The position numbers and the translations under genes are program-made. DNA of 64,000 nucleotides from Herbiconiux sp. A18JL235 (GTDB lineage: Bacteria > Actinomycetota > Actinomycetes > Actinomycetales > Microbacteriaceae), in NCBI RefSeq assembly GCF_040939305.1, contig NZ_CP162511.1:3038001-3102000 (forward strand), in the 5' to 3' direction. This document shows, one piece after another, positions 1 through 8,856 of the stretch. The number at the start of each line of letters is the position of its first letter. Position 1 is the stretch's first letter. Under the pieces are notes generated by a model. That model did not search any database. It saw only the letters and a list, made by a program, of their open reading frames with translations, and had not been told where the DNA came from.

Positions 1-94
1 ACCCGTTACTCTTCATTCCGAAAATGCCACCTTCGTCGAGATGTCGGGCCCGCACCCTAGTCTGGTTACATCCAGCATGAGGGGAGGTTCAGCG

Positions 95-1414
95 ATGCCG
101 GGAGGCAAGAAGCTCAGCCGTAGCGAATTGATCGGTGACGCCGGCATAGCTCTCATCCACGGCAGAGTTGCCGAGATGGGACACGCGTGGCGCGCTCAGA
201 ACCTCGATGCCGGTATCGATGGCAGCATCGAACTGCGTGACCCGGCTACGGGCGAGATGAGTAACCAGCACGTCTTGGTTCAAAGCAAGGCGAGCAACAA
301 CCCGTTCGCTGGGGAGACCAATGATCGGTTCCATTACATCTGCGACGAGCGCGACCTCGATTACTGGATGAAGGCGTCTCAGCCGGTGCTTCTGGTCTGT
401 TCACATCCGGAACTCGGTGAGGCCTGGTGGGTGCACATCCAGAGCTACTTTGCCGAACCAGCGCGGCGCGCCGATCGACGTGTTGACTTCACTAAATCCA
501 CGATGCGACTCGCCGGCGATATTTCGGAACACCTCTTCGCGATCGCCGATCCGGAAGGCCGCGCCCACACTCCGGTGCCCGTGTTAAAGACTGAGAAACT
601 GACCTCGAACTTGGTCAGCGTGCTTACACCACGCGTTGCGCTCTCGTATGCAACGACAGCGCGAAAGCCCGGTGACGTCTACCGCGCCCAGCGCCCCACG
701 GAGCTGCCTCGTCGTCACGACTTCGCTGTGGCTAACGGGCGAATTTGGACATGGTCGCAAGCCGACGGCACAGCTCTAGAAGCCGCAACTCAAGGTTCCC
801 CCGAGGCTCACGACATCGATTTTCTGGCAGGCGACGGCGATTCCGGGGAGAGATTAGTCGTACAGCTACTCAGCGGAGCGCTGCGAGACGATCTCCGGGA
901 AGACTGCGACATGGACCTCAACCGACGGATTCTGTACTTCCGAGCGCCTGAAGACCTCAGCATGCGAAAGTGGCACACGGGAGGATCACACTCACGGACG
1001 GTTTTTAAGGGGTACCCGAGCAAGAAGGACCCTTCAAGAATGAGCTATTACCGACACGCCGCCCTCAGCTGGCGTTTCCTACGCGCCGACGACTATTGGT
1101 TCTGTGCGCTCTTGCCCGACTACTACTTCAGCTGGGACGGCCGACATGAGTCCAACTTCGCAGCGAGCCTCCTCACCAAGATGAAGCAGATGGATCGTCA
1201 TGCGGCGGTCCGTCAAGAAACGCTGATGTGGGCGTCGATTCTTCGCCGCGAGGGCAACTTGATCGAGACTCCCCGCTCACGCATCCTCGAGTTCGGCGAG
1301 CTTCAGTCCTTCGTCATCGACCGCGGCATCGACGACAGCGCCTGGAAGCGCCCGGTGGAGCCGGCGGTAAACAGTGGAGACACGGAACTCGACCTCTTCG
1401 GTGATTCCGCGTGA
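95..1414 (+). CDS. DUF4365 nuclease-APAZ protein (DREN-APAZ) of a SPARDA-type short Argonaute system
   Basis: This is the likely effector subunit of a short prokaryotic Argonaute system. I chose ATG 95 because a GGGGAGG box at 81-87 sits 7 bases upstream; an in-frame ATG at 41 lacks one. The 439-residue product begins with a DUF4365 domain (about residues 8-150) with a PD-(D/E)xK-like core: GIDG around D42, then VQSK (Q63, K65). From about residue 180 it looks like an APAZ domain, starting near the PRRHDFAVANGRIW stretch; APAZ is the part that pairs with short Argonautes. The stop overlaps the Argonaute start (GTGA), so translation is probably coupled. In characterised SPARDA systems, target recognition by the guide-loaded Argonaute unleashes non-specific nuclease activity of this subunit. 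Family assignment is from motifs and neighbourhood, not from a search. Confidence 0.85.
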   Translation: MPGGKKLSRSELIGDAGIALIHGRVAEMGHAWRAQNLDAGIDGSIELRDPATGEMSNQHVLVQSKASNNPFAGETNDRFHYICDERDLDYWMKASQPVLLVCSHPELGEAWWVHIQSYFAEPARRADRRVDFTKSTMRLAGDISEHLFAIADPEGRAHTPVPVLKTEKLTSNLVSVLTPRVALSYATTARKPGDVYRAQRPTELPRRHDFAVANGRIWTWSQADGTALEAATQGSPEAHDIDFLAGDGDSGERLVVQLLSGALRDDLREDCDMDLNRRILYFRAPEDLSMRKWHTGGSHSRTVFKGYPSKKDPSRMSYYRHAALSWRFLRADDYWFCALLPDYYFSWDGRHESNFAASLLTKMKQMDRHAAVRQETLMWASILRREGNLIETPRSRILEFGELQSFVIDRGIDDSAWKRPVEPAVNSGDTELDLFGDSA

Positions 1415-2844
1415 AGCTCGCATTCATCGATGAGCCCGATCTTGAGTTCGCGAACGGAAGCCGCCACACGGATCCACGGCACGGTGTCACGTTCTATGGG
1501 CCAGCGGATCTCAACAGTTCTGGATCACGCACGATCCGCGTAGGCATCGTTGGCACCAAGGAAGCGATCGATGGAGTGAAGCGTTGGCTGGACAGCTGCC
1601 GCACCCCGATAGCCGCGAAGCGCAGCCATTTGACAGGACTCTTCGTAGCCTTTCCAGGGTTCGCAACGAACGCCGGGTTTCACTCGACGATCGTATGGGA
1701 CTCGCGGCTCGAGCGCACCATATCCGCCAGCGAACTGCGAAAACTCGACGGCATGAACCCTCTGAGGGCTATCGAACAAGCTGTCGAGCTCTACGATTCC
1801 GAGCTGTCCGCGCTCAACGAGGAGCCGGGCTGCGACGTCGTCATTGTCTGTCGACCTGACTCCCTGCCCGAGCAAGTCTCGACCATCGGCAACTCGGACA
1901 AGCCATGGCAGGACCCGAAGGTTGTTTCCGTCGGAGCTGACTTCCGAGCACTTCTCAAGGCTCGATCACTCAAGACGTCACGCCCAATACAGATCCTGAG
2001 GCGCGACACGTGGGACCCATCGTTCAAACCAAAAGACCGAGACGAGCGTCGAGGCCAGCAGGACGACGCAACGAAAGCATGGAATCTGCACACTGCGCTC
2101 TATTACAAGGCGGGTGGAATGCCCTGGCGCATGACACGCGCCCCGCAGGACCTGACGAGCTGCTACATCGGAGTTGCGTTCTACCGCACCACCGACGGCG
2201 AGACACTTCAGACCAGCGTGGCCCAGGTGTTCAATCAACGAGGCGACGGCGTCATAGTACGCGGAGCACCTGCGCGGCAGTCCAAGGGAGACCGACAGCC
2301 GCATCTGAGCGAAGCCAATGCCAAGGACCTGCTCGTGCAATCGCTAGCACGCTATCGATCTGAGCACCGAACGATGCCAGCGCGAGTCATGTTGCACAAA
2401 GCTTCGTCATTCACCGACGCAGAGCTGAGGGGATTTCGCGCGGGTGCGGATGCCGAGCACATAGACCTGCTGGAACTGATCTGGCTACCGCACCACGATT
2501 CAGTCCGTCTATTTCGCCAAGGGGAACAGCCGCCCCTGCGGGGAACTCTGCTCTCACTTGATGACAACCGGCACGTGTTATATACACGAGGGAGCGTTCC
2601 GCTCTACAAGAGCTACCCCGGCATGTATGTCCCATCGGCGCTTCCCTTTCGTCCCGCAGACGTCGAATCCAGTGCGGATGAGATCGCGACGGAGCTACTC
2701 ATGCTGACGAAGATGAACTGGAACGCCACGCAGCTGGATGGCCGTCTGCCTATCACCCTTCGCACGGCGGATTCGATCGGGGACATTCTGAAACACCTAC
2801 CTGAAGGCGAGATCCCCGCACCACGCTACGCGTACTACATGTAG
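1411..2844 (+). CDS. Short prokaryotic Argonaute (MID-PIWI), catalytically inactive
   Basis: The 477-residue protein has the hallmarks of short pAgos: an N-terminal DPRHGVTFYGPAD segment (residues 21-33), a MID region, and the signature YYKAGGMPWRM (231-241) just before the PIWI fold. Where active PIWI domains have the first aspartate (GxDxS), this reads IGVAF (A256). At the later aspartate site it reads MLHKASSF (K330, A331). It therefore should bind guide and target but not slice. It starts with GTG overlapping the stop of the DUF4365-APAZ gene, the usual two-gene arrangement. Expected role: guide-directed sensor of plasmid or phage nucleic acid that activates its partner. The codon use, with AGA, TTA and ATA codons, is looser than in most of the window, which fits horizontal transfer. 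Confidence 0.88.
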   Translation: MKLAFIDEPDLEFANGSRHTDPRHGVTFYGPADLNSSGSRTIRVGIVGTKEAIDGVKRWLDSCRTPIAAKRSHLTGLFVAFPGFATNAGFHSTIVWDSRLERTISASELRKLDGMNPLRAIEQAVELYDSELSALNEEPGCDVVIVCRPDSLPEQVSTIGNSDKPWQDPKVVSVGADFRALLKARSLKTSRPIQILRRDTWDPSFKPKDRDERRGQQDDATKAWNLHTALYYKAGGMPWRMTRAPQDLTSCYIGVAFYRTTDGETLQTSVAQVFNQRGDGVIVRGAPARQSKGDRQPHLSEANAKDLLVQSLARYRSEHRTMPARVMLHKASSFTDAELRGFRAGADAEHIDLLELIWLPHHDSVRLFRQGEQPPLRGTLLSLDDNRHVLYTRGSVPLYKSYPGMYVPSALPFRPADVESSADEIATELLMLTKMNWNATQLDGRLPITLRTADSIGDILKHLPEGEIPAPRYAYYM

Positions 2845-2929
2845 GGTTCGGTGGCGGGCGGGCGTGAAGAACGAAACTAGTGACAACTGATCGTCAGTGC
2901 TGGGAGCGGCTCGCGGGAAGGATGTCATC

Positions 2930-3100
2930 ATGCCTGCCCCTATCCCAGAGAGTTCCGCGAAGACGTTTTTGCGGTTCCTCGTAGCCGCAAGAGGGGCGTC
3001 AGTGTCAAGCAGAACGCCACCGATTTGGGTATCAGTGGAGCTGACGCTGTAGAACTGGCTGAGCGATCGAGTACGAACATCGCAACAGACGCGTCAGTGT
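2930..3100 (+). pseudogene. Remnant of an IS3-family transposase orfA (frameshifted)
   Basis: An ATG at 2930 behind a GGAAGG box opens with MPAPIP. A one-base frame change then gives REFREDVFAVPRSRKRG followed by VSVKQNATDLGIS. Together these match the usual N-terminus of IS3-type orfA helix-turn-helix proteins (REFREDVVRVAR..., VSVKQIATDFGIS). The similarity fades near 3090 and no orfB or terminal repeats are visible, so only a fragment is left. It lies exactly between the Argonaute pair and the restriction-modification operon. It explains why an open frame appears to extend upstream of the methylase start. Confidence 0.7.
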
Positions 3101-3240
3101 ATGGAGCCAGGACGGGTAGATGGCTCGGATCGTGGAAGTCAACACCGCCTATCTCTGACCGATGGCGCGTTCAGGTGCTATCAGCCCGCCCGGCGTATGC
3201 GGGCCGGCGGATAGGATCGAGTTATTTCCAGGAGGCCATA

Positions 3241-3900
3241 TTGCAGGACGAACTGCGCCCGCTCGTCAAATCGCGGCAGCGCGTCGCCGATCACGGTGAA
3301 GTGTTCACGCCGCGGTGGATGGTGGAGGACATGCTCGACTTGGTCAAGAGCGAGACTGAGCGCATCGACTCGCGGTTTCTTGAGCCAGCTTGCGGGTCTG
3401 GAAACTTCTTGGTGCCGGTCCTCGAACGCAAGTTGACGGTTGTTCAGTCCAGGTATGGACAAAGCAACTTTGAGCGCCGCCACTATGCGCTGTTTGGACT
3501 GATGTGCATCTACGGGATAGAGCTACTACCGGACAACGCGGCCGAATGTCGCGACAACTTGGTGAGTACTTTCGCTCGGGTTCTGAAGCTCGACGCCGAT
3601 GACGGCTTGGTAGCTGCGGCCGGAGCGGTGGTGGCCGTGAACATCGTGCAAGGAGATGCCCTTGCGATGACCGATGCCCACAGTACCGCCATTGTGTTCC
3701 CTGAGTGGGCATATATAGGTCGGGGAAAATACCAACGCCGCGACTTCCGGTTCGACGCCCTGACGCAACGCTCCGCGGCATCGGGCACGCTCTTCGACGC
3801 ATTCGAGGAGCACGAGATCTTCACTCCACTACGCGCATACCCAGCCATGACCTTCGACCAGATCGCCCGAGGATCGCAACATGACCACATCCGCACTTGA
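3241..3900 (+). CDS. N6-adenine methylase-like subunit with SAM-binding motif I but no NPPY (RM system)
   Basis: I start this gene at TTG 3241 because a CAGGAGG box lies just before it and the in-frame sequence further upstream is transposase debris. The 219-residue product has EVFTPRWMVEDML near the N-terminus and a classic SAM-binding motif I, FLEPACGSGNF (47-57). It then has IYGIELLPDNAAECRDNLV and an IVQGDAL segment, as in HsdM/Eco57I-type N6 methylases. It ends before any NPPY catalytic motif, so it resembles only the cofactor-binding half of a methylase. It overlaps the next gene by 20 bases. Working with the next two genes in one restriction-modification complex is inferred from the operon; a split or duplicated methyltransferase is the simplest reading. 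Confidence 0.75.
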   Translation: MQDELRPLVKSRQRVADHGEVFTPRWMVEDMLDLVKSETERIDSRFLEPACGSGNFLVPVLERKLTVVQSRYGQSNFERRHYALFGLMCIYGIELLPDNAAECRDNLVSTFARVLKLDADDGLVAAAGAVVAVNIVQGDALAMTDAHSTAIVFPEWAYIGRGKYQRRDFRFDALTQRSAASGTLFDAFEEHEIFTPLRAYPAMTFDQIARGSQHDHIRT

Positions 3901-5479
3901 GGCCAAAGCCAGCTTTTCGCTCCGAGCTCACAACCCGGATGTTCTGACGTGCATCGCGAACCTCTCCAACGACGAAGTGTTCACACCGCCCGCACTCGCG
4001 AACCAGATGCTCGACATGGTGGCTCGCGCCTGGGCCGATTCCCACGACGGCGGTCAGATTTGGAACAACGCTGACGTCAAATTCCTCGATCCCTTCACGA
4101 AGTCGGGCGTGTTCCTACGCGAAATTGTCTCACGCTTGATCGACGGTCTCGCTCACCAAATCCCAGACCTGCAGGAGCGAGTCGATCACATTCTGACCAA
4201 GCAGGTCTACGGCATCGGGATCACACAACTGACTGCGTTACTGGCAAGGCGCAGCGTCTATTGTTCGAAGGATGCCACGGGCGAGTACTCCGTGGCGAAG
4301 AGTTTCGATCGTGACTGGGGCAATATTTGGTTTGAGCGCACGCAGCACACTTGGGCAGGTGAGAAGTGCTCCTATTGCGGCGCATCGAAAGCGGGCTACG
4401 GGCGCGGCGACGAGTTCGAGACTCACGCCTACGCCTTCGTCCACACGACCAACCCGCGAAAATTACTTGCGAAAGTGTTTGGAGCCGACATGCAATTCGA
4501 TGTGATTATCGGAAATCCGCCGTACCAACTTGCCGATGGCGGCGGCACAGGATCAAGTGCGCGTCCGATCTACCAGCTGTTCATTCAACAGGCACAACTG
4601 CTAGAGCCGCGCCTTCTTTCAATGGTGGTCAAAGCCAACTGGTACACCGGCGGAAAGGGCCTCGATGGTTTCCGCGCATCCATGCTCGGTGATCGCCACC
4701 TGCGTCGATTAGTAGATTTCCCCGATTCGCGTCAAGCTTTCGAGGGGGTAGACATTGCGGGTGGCGTCTGTTTTTTTCTGTGGGATCGTGACAACCCCGG
4801 GGACTGTGTCGTGGAGACGCGGATCGGCGGTGAAACTATCACCGCGACACGGCGACTCGACGAGCACCCCGTCTTCGTGAGGGACAATCGAGCGCTTGAA
4901 ATAGTGGAGAAAGTAAGTGCGCCCGGCGCGGCGGCATTTTCTCGGCGCGTGTCTGCGAGAAATCCTTTCACCATCGACGCCCGTCATGAACGTGATAAGG
5001 AGGGCGAACTCTATTTGTACGCAAGCGGCGCAGACGGCCGCGTAGACCGCTCATATGTGGCACGGGGACACTCTCTCATTGACTCCTGGAAGGTGCTGGT
5101 CTCTAAGACCTCGAGTGAGCATGCCGGGCAGACAGACAAACAGGGGCGACGCCGAGTGCTCTCACGAGTGGAAGTCATGCCACCAGGGTCGGTCGCCACA
5201 GGCTCGTACCTCGTGGTCGGACCCTTTGACTCTGAGAAGGAAGCATCCAATGCCGCGAACTATCTGCGGACCCGATTCGCGCGATTCCTCATTTCTGCCG
5301 TTCTGCTCACTCAGAACATGACTCGCGCGTCGTACGACTTCGTCCCGGACCGCGACTTTACGAGGGCATGGAGCGACATCGAACTCTATGAGCAGTATGG
5401 ACTTACCGAAAGTGAGATCGTGTTCATCGAATCGCAGATTAAACCCATCGCGGTCGACGCTGAGGACAAGGATGCCTAG
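3881..5479 (+). CDS. Eco57I-like N6-adenine DNA methyltransferase
   Basis: The 532-residue protein carries DEVFTPPALANQMLDMV (31-47), a motif I-like LDPFTKSGVFL (69-79) and the catalytic motif IV NPPY (212-215), typical of Eco57I/type I-like adenine methylases. Motif I is imperfect: KSG stands where GxG is usual, while the preceding small subunit has a perfect one. A KCSYCG segment (162-167) could bind zinc. The C-terminal half should contain target recognition, with aromatic-rich stretches and no other recognised domain. The start overlaps the upstream gene by 20 bases, and the helicase gene overlaps its stop by 8 bases. All three therefore look co-translated as one restriction-modification system protecting the host sequence. 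Confidence 0.85.
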   Translation: MTTSALEAKASFSLRAHNPDVLTCIANLSNDEVFTPPALANQMLDMVARAWADSHDGGQIWNNADVKFLDPFTKSGVFLREIVSRLIDGLAHQIPDLQERVDHILTKQVYGIGITQLTALLARRSVYCSKDATGEYSVAKSFDRDWGNIWFERTQHTWAGEKCSYCGASKAGYGRGDEFETHAYAFVHTTNPRKLLAKVFGADMQFDVIIGNPPYQLADGGGTGSSARPIYQLFIQQAQLLEPRLLSMVVKANWYTGGKGLDGFRASMLGDRHLRRLVDFPDSRQAFEGVDIAGGVCFFLWDRDNPGDCVVETRIGGETITATRRLDEHPVFVRDNRALEIVEKVSAPGAAAFSRRVSARNPFTIDARHERDKEGELYLYASGADGRVDRSYVARGHSLIDSWKVLVSKTSSEHAGQTDKQGRRRVLSRVEVMPPGSVATGSYLVVGPFDSEKEASNAANYLRTRFARFLISAVLLTQNMTRASYDFVPDRDFTRAWSDIELYEQYGLTESEIVFIESQIKPIAVDAEDKDA

Positions 5480-8039
5480 GCTCACCGACGAGCTCCTTCC
5501 CACGAAACCCGAGTCGCGTCCGCAGCTCTATGCATGGTCATCCGATGAGGTAGCGCCGCGCTGGCGCGGCTGCCTGAAGGTTGGGCAGACCACGCGCGAT
5601 GTGAATACGCGAATCCGCGAATCACAGGGCCAAGCACGCGTCGGCTACACCGTCGAGGTCGCCGAGCCTGCGGAGCGTTCTGACGGGTCACTGATCAGTG
5701 ATGTCGAGGTGCGCCAGCGTCTCATTGAGAAGAACTTTGAGAACGTCGTCTTCGAGTCGAGCACCGAGTGGATGCGTTGTACCGCCGACGATGTGAAGAC
5801 CGCGATCGCTGAGCTTCGAGCCGGTAAGAAGTATGAAGGCACGCACCACGCTACGTTTGCGATGCGCGCCGAGCAATCATCTGCGGTCGAAAGCACGCTC
5901 GAGTACTTTGATAGCCGCTGGGCAGAAGACTCGGGCGCCGTGCCGGAATTCCTTTGGAATGCAAAGATGCGCTTCGGTAAGACTTTCGCCGCATACCAGC
6001 TCGCGAAACGCATGGAAGCCAAACGCGTGCTTGTCATGACATTCAAGCCCGCTGTTGAAGACGCGTGGGACATCGATCTAAAGACGCACGTCGATTTCGA
6101 CGGGTGGCAATACCTGTCCCGCAAGACGGGCGGCGACCCTGCGACTGTCGATCGCAACCGGCCCTTGGTGTATTTCGGGTCATTCCAGGACCTTCTGGGA
6201 CGAGACGCTGCCGGCAATTTCAAGGCTAAGCACGCCTGGCTTTCCGAGCTCACCTGGGATCTGGTCGTCTTCGACGAATACCACTTCGGCGCATGGCGTG
6301 ATGCCGCCCGCGAATTGTTCGAGGGCGAAGACGACAAGTCGCAAAAGAAAGGGACCGAGGACGAGTTCAGCAAGGATCTTGAGACGTTCGCTGAGAATCT
6401 CGAGGAGACAGGCCTTGACGAGGACGCCTTCGTTCCGATCAAAGCGCTCGCCTACCTCTATCTCTCGGGGACACCGTTCAAAGTGCTCAAAGAAGGACGG
6501 TTCATCGAAGAACAGATCTTTAACTGGACATACACCGATGAGCAACGCGCAAAGCAGGCGTTTGCGCAGGAGTTTCCCGACCAACCGAGCCCTTACGCCG
6601 CCCTCCCCGAAATGCGCTTGCTGACATACCAGATGCCCGAAGAGCTACTTGCGGTCGCGAGCCAAGGAGAATTCGACGAGTTCGACCTCAACGCGTTTTT
6701 CGAGGCGAAGGTAGTCGACGGTGTCGCAGAGTTCGTGCACAAAGACGACGTGCAGAAGTGGCTCGACATTATTCGCGGCAACTATGCGCCCACTCAGGTT
6801 GACTATCTAAAGTCCGGCACTCGTCCGCCATTTCCTTACTCCGACACTCGCCTTTTGCCATACCTTCAGCACTCACTCTGGATGCTGCCGCGAACCGCAG
6901 CCTGTGGCGCAATGGCGAATCTGCTTGCCGAGCCGCACAACGTCTTCTGGCACGACTATAAAGTCGTCAATGTCTCTGCCCCTGGCATCGGAGTCGGACT
7001 CGACGCTCTCCCGCCTGTTCGCCAGGCGATCGGTAGCGGGTTCGACACCAAGACGATCACTCTCACCGTGGGTAAGCTCACGACCGGGGTGACCATACCG
7101 CAATGGTCCTCGATCCTCATGCTCCGCAATCTGCAGGCACCCGAGACATATTTTCAGGCGGCGTTCCGAGTTCAGTCGCCTTGGACTATCCGCAATCCAG
7201 ATGGCGATAACCCTTCGCGCGAGGATGTCCTCAAGCCTGTCTGCTTCGTCTTCGATTTCGCGCCGACGCGTGCCCTTCGTCAGATGAGCGATTACGGAAC
7301 CGGACTCGCACCTGAGGAACGCAACCCGGAGAATGCCGTCGAAGAGCTGGTGAAGTTCCTGCCCGTCCTTGCATACGACGGATCACACATGACGCAGGTT
7401 GACGCCGCCGGTATCCTCGACATTGCTATGGCGGGGACCTCTGCGACGCTTCTTGCCCGCAAGTGGGAGTCGGCCGTCCTCGTCAACGTTGACAACTTTA
7501 CGCTTCGGAAAATCATGGACTCTCAGGCGGCACTGGATGCTGTGATGAACATCGAGGGATTTCGAGCGCTCGGCTCCAACGTCTTCGAAACTGTCGTCAA
7601 CAAGAGCGAAGCCGTCAACAAGACTAAGAAAGAAAAGGGCGATGATCTAACTCCCGGCGATAAGGCCGAGCTGTCAACTGAGGAGAAGGAATACAAGTCC
7701 AAGCGAAAGCAGATCCAAGAAAAGCTGATCAAGTTCGCGACTCGTATCCCGGCGTTCATGTACCTGACGGATTACCGCGAGAACACACTGTACGATGTCG
7801 TAACGAAGATCGAGCCCGAGCTTTTCAAGGCGGTAACAGGTCTGACGGTTGACGACTTCAACCTGCTCGTGTCGCTGGGTGTCTTCAACGCCGGGCACAT
7901 GAACCAGGCAGTATTCGCGTTCAGGCGCTACGAAGACGCATCACTCTCGTACACAGGAATAGCCGTGAACGGCGGCCGCCGACGAATCGGCCTGTTCGAC
8001 ACCGTCGTCGCCGCCGAACCTGAACGGCACATGTCCTGA
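5472..8039 (+). CDS. GIY-YIG nuclease-SF2 helicase fusion, restriction subunit
   Basis: The start is ATG 5472, inside the end of the methylase gene. The 855-residue protein begins with a GIY-YIG/T5orf172-like segment: QLYAWSS (18-24), then LKVGQTTRDVNTRI (35-48), with conserved Tyr, Lys-Val-Gly and Arg. From about residue 130 it is a superfamily 2 helicase: Walker A-like AKMRFGKTF (164-172), DEAH-type box DEYH (268-271) and motif III-like LSGTPFK. A second helicase lobe follows with a KLTTGVTIPQW segment and an RVQSPW motif. This is the predicted ATP-dependent translocating endonuclease, with DNA cleavage assigned to the GIY-YIG domain. That assignment is inference from domain order. The N-terminal nuclease fusion distinguishes it from ordinary type III Res subunits. 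Confidence 0.82.
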   Translation: MPRLTDELLPTKPESRPQLYAWSSDEVAPRWRGCLKVGQTTRDVNTRIRESQGQARVGYTVEVAEPAERSDGSLISDVEVRQRLIEKNFENVVFESSTEWMRCTADDVKTAIAELRAGKKYEGTHHATFAMRAEQSSAVESTLEYFDSRWAEDSGAVPEFLWNAKMRFGKTFAAYQLAKRMEAKRVLVMTFKPAVEDAWDIDLKTHVDFDGWQYLSRKTGGDPATVDRNRPLVYFGSFQDLLGRDAAGNFKAKHAWLSELTWDLVVFDEYHFGAWRDAARELFEGEDDKSQKKGTEDEFSKDLETFAENLEETGLDEDAFVPIKALAYLYLSGTPFKVLKEGRFIEEQIFNWTYTDEQRAKQAFAQEFPDQPSPYAALPEMRLLTYQMPEELLAVASQGEFDEFDLNAFFEAKVVDGVAEFVHKDDVQKWLDIIRGNYAPTQVDYLKSGTRPPFPYSDTRLLPYLQHSLWMLPRTAACGAMANLLAEPHNVFWHDYKVVNVSAPGIGVGLDALPPVRQAIGSGFDTKTITLTVGKLTTGVTIPQWSSILMLRNLQAPETYFQAAFRVQSPWTIRNPDGDNPSREDVLKPVCFVFDFAPTRALRQMSDYGTGLAPEERNPENAVEELVKFLPVLAYDGSHMTQVDAAGILDIAMAGTSATLLARKWESAVLVNVDNFTLRKIMDSQAALDAVMNIEGFRALGSNVFETVVNKSEAVNKTKKEKGDDLTPGDKAELSTEEKEYKSKRKQIQEKLIKFATRIPAFMYLTDYRENTLYDVVTKIEPELFKAVTGLTVDDFNLLVSLGVFNAGHMNQAVFAFRRYEDASLSYTGIAVNGGRRRIGLFDTVVAAEPERHMS

Positions 8040-8203
8040 AACCAATTTCCGCACGCGCCACAGATCCCTCGGCAAGTTCAAACTGATTCCGGCGAGCCAA
8101 GAGCAACCGAGGTGGGCCCGCAAGTGTCATGTGTTTAGCCCCGGGCGACGCCAGTCGAATAGAATTGATTGGAATCACCATCAATGAACTCGGGGAGGTT
8201 TCG

Positions 8204-8488
8204 ATGACGAAACTGGTGTACGGCAAAAACGGGCAAGTGGAGTTCCTAAGCGAAGCAGAGAAGCGAGAAGCATTCGATTACCTGATCAGCTCGCCGGACG
8301 TCGAGTTCCTGGTCGAGCAGAACCAGGAGCAGGGCGCCTGGGCTCCTGAGAAGCGCATTCACTTCCATAGCGAGATCGGCGTACCCGCGGCCCTCGTACG
8401 GAACTGGACAGCAGGTCGCAGTGGCATCGTAGCCCGAATAAACTGTGCGGAGCTCTACGACGAGGTTCTTCCGCTGAGAGAGGTTTGA
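8204..8488 (+). CDS. Hypothetical protein, 94 aa
   Basis: I do not recognise this family. ATG 8204 is preceded by a GGGGAGG box at 8192-8198, which supports it over an in-frame ATG at 8129. The product is acidic and soluble (MTKLVYGKNGQVEFLSEAE...), with no signal peptide, membrane segment or cysteine pair; it has a single cysteine near the end. A TAGAAT hexamer near 8158-8163 could be the -10 of its own promoter. It follows the restriction operon by 164 bases on the same strand, so it may be an accessory of the defence island or simply another acquired gene. Confidence 0.6.
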   Translation: MTKLVYGKNGQVEFLSEAEKREAFDYLISSPDVEFLVEQNQEQGAWAPEKRIHFHSEIGVPAALVRNWTAGRSGIVARINCAELYDEVLPLREV

Positions 8489-8856
8489 GATACGCAGCTG
8501 CGTACGCGAAGCTTGATTGCTTCGAGGCCACCGCGCTCCGGGATGAGTAACAGCGCGACTACGGACCAAGGGGGGTGCCAGCGTTGCAGCCGAACGTGAG
8601 GCGCCAAAGTCATGGTCGCCTCGGAGAGTATCGGAGATCGAATCGTTGATCGGGAAGCTCACAACAAAGTGACAGCCAGATCCCGGACTGTGAACATCTA
8701 ATTCGCCCGAGTGAGCTCGTTTCCTTCAGTCCTACTTGCGAGCTTCACCACTGAAACGTCTTGTTGCGACCGCCTGTGAGGAATCGGTGTCAATACTTCG
8801 AGATCGGTCTCGTCTAGAACGTCGTGCAACTAGGACTATGACACCACAACTGCACC
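8489..8856. other. Intergenic stretch; 14-bp perfect palindrome only
   Basis: I see no convincing gene here on either strand. A perfect 14-base palindrome, TACGCAGCTGCGTA, lies at 8491-8504, two bases after the stop of the 94-residue gene. It has no loop or T-run, so it looks more like a protein-binding site than a terminator. The rest is featureless and moderately AT-rich, as in the neighbouring island. Confidence 0.5.

Noticed and set aside
95..2844. SPARTA (TIR-APAZ) or long-A Argonaute system
   Set aside because: The partner has a DUF4365 core, not a TIR domain, and the Argonaute lacks N and PAZ domains and catalytic residues.
3175..3220. GC-rich hairpin upstream of the RM operon
   Set aside because: The pairing is interrupted, so it is not strong enough to report as a terminator or operator.
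3025..3240. Upstream extension of the first methylase gene
   Set aside because: This in-frame part reads as transposase debris, and a proper ribosome site stands before TTG 3241.
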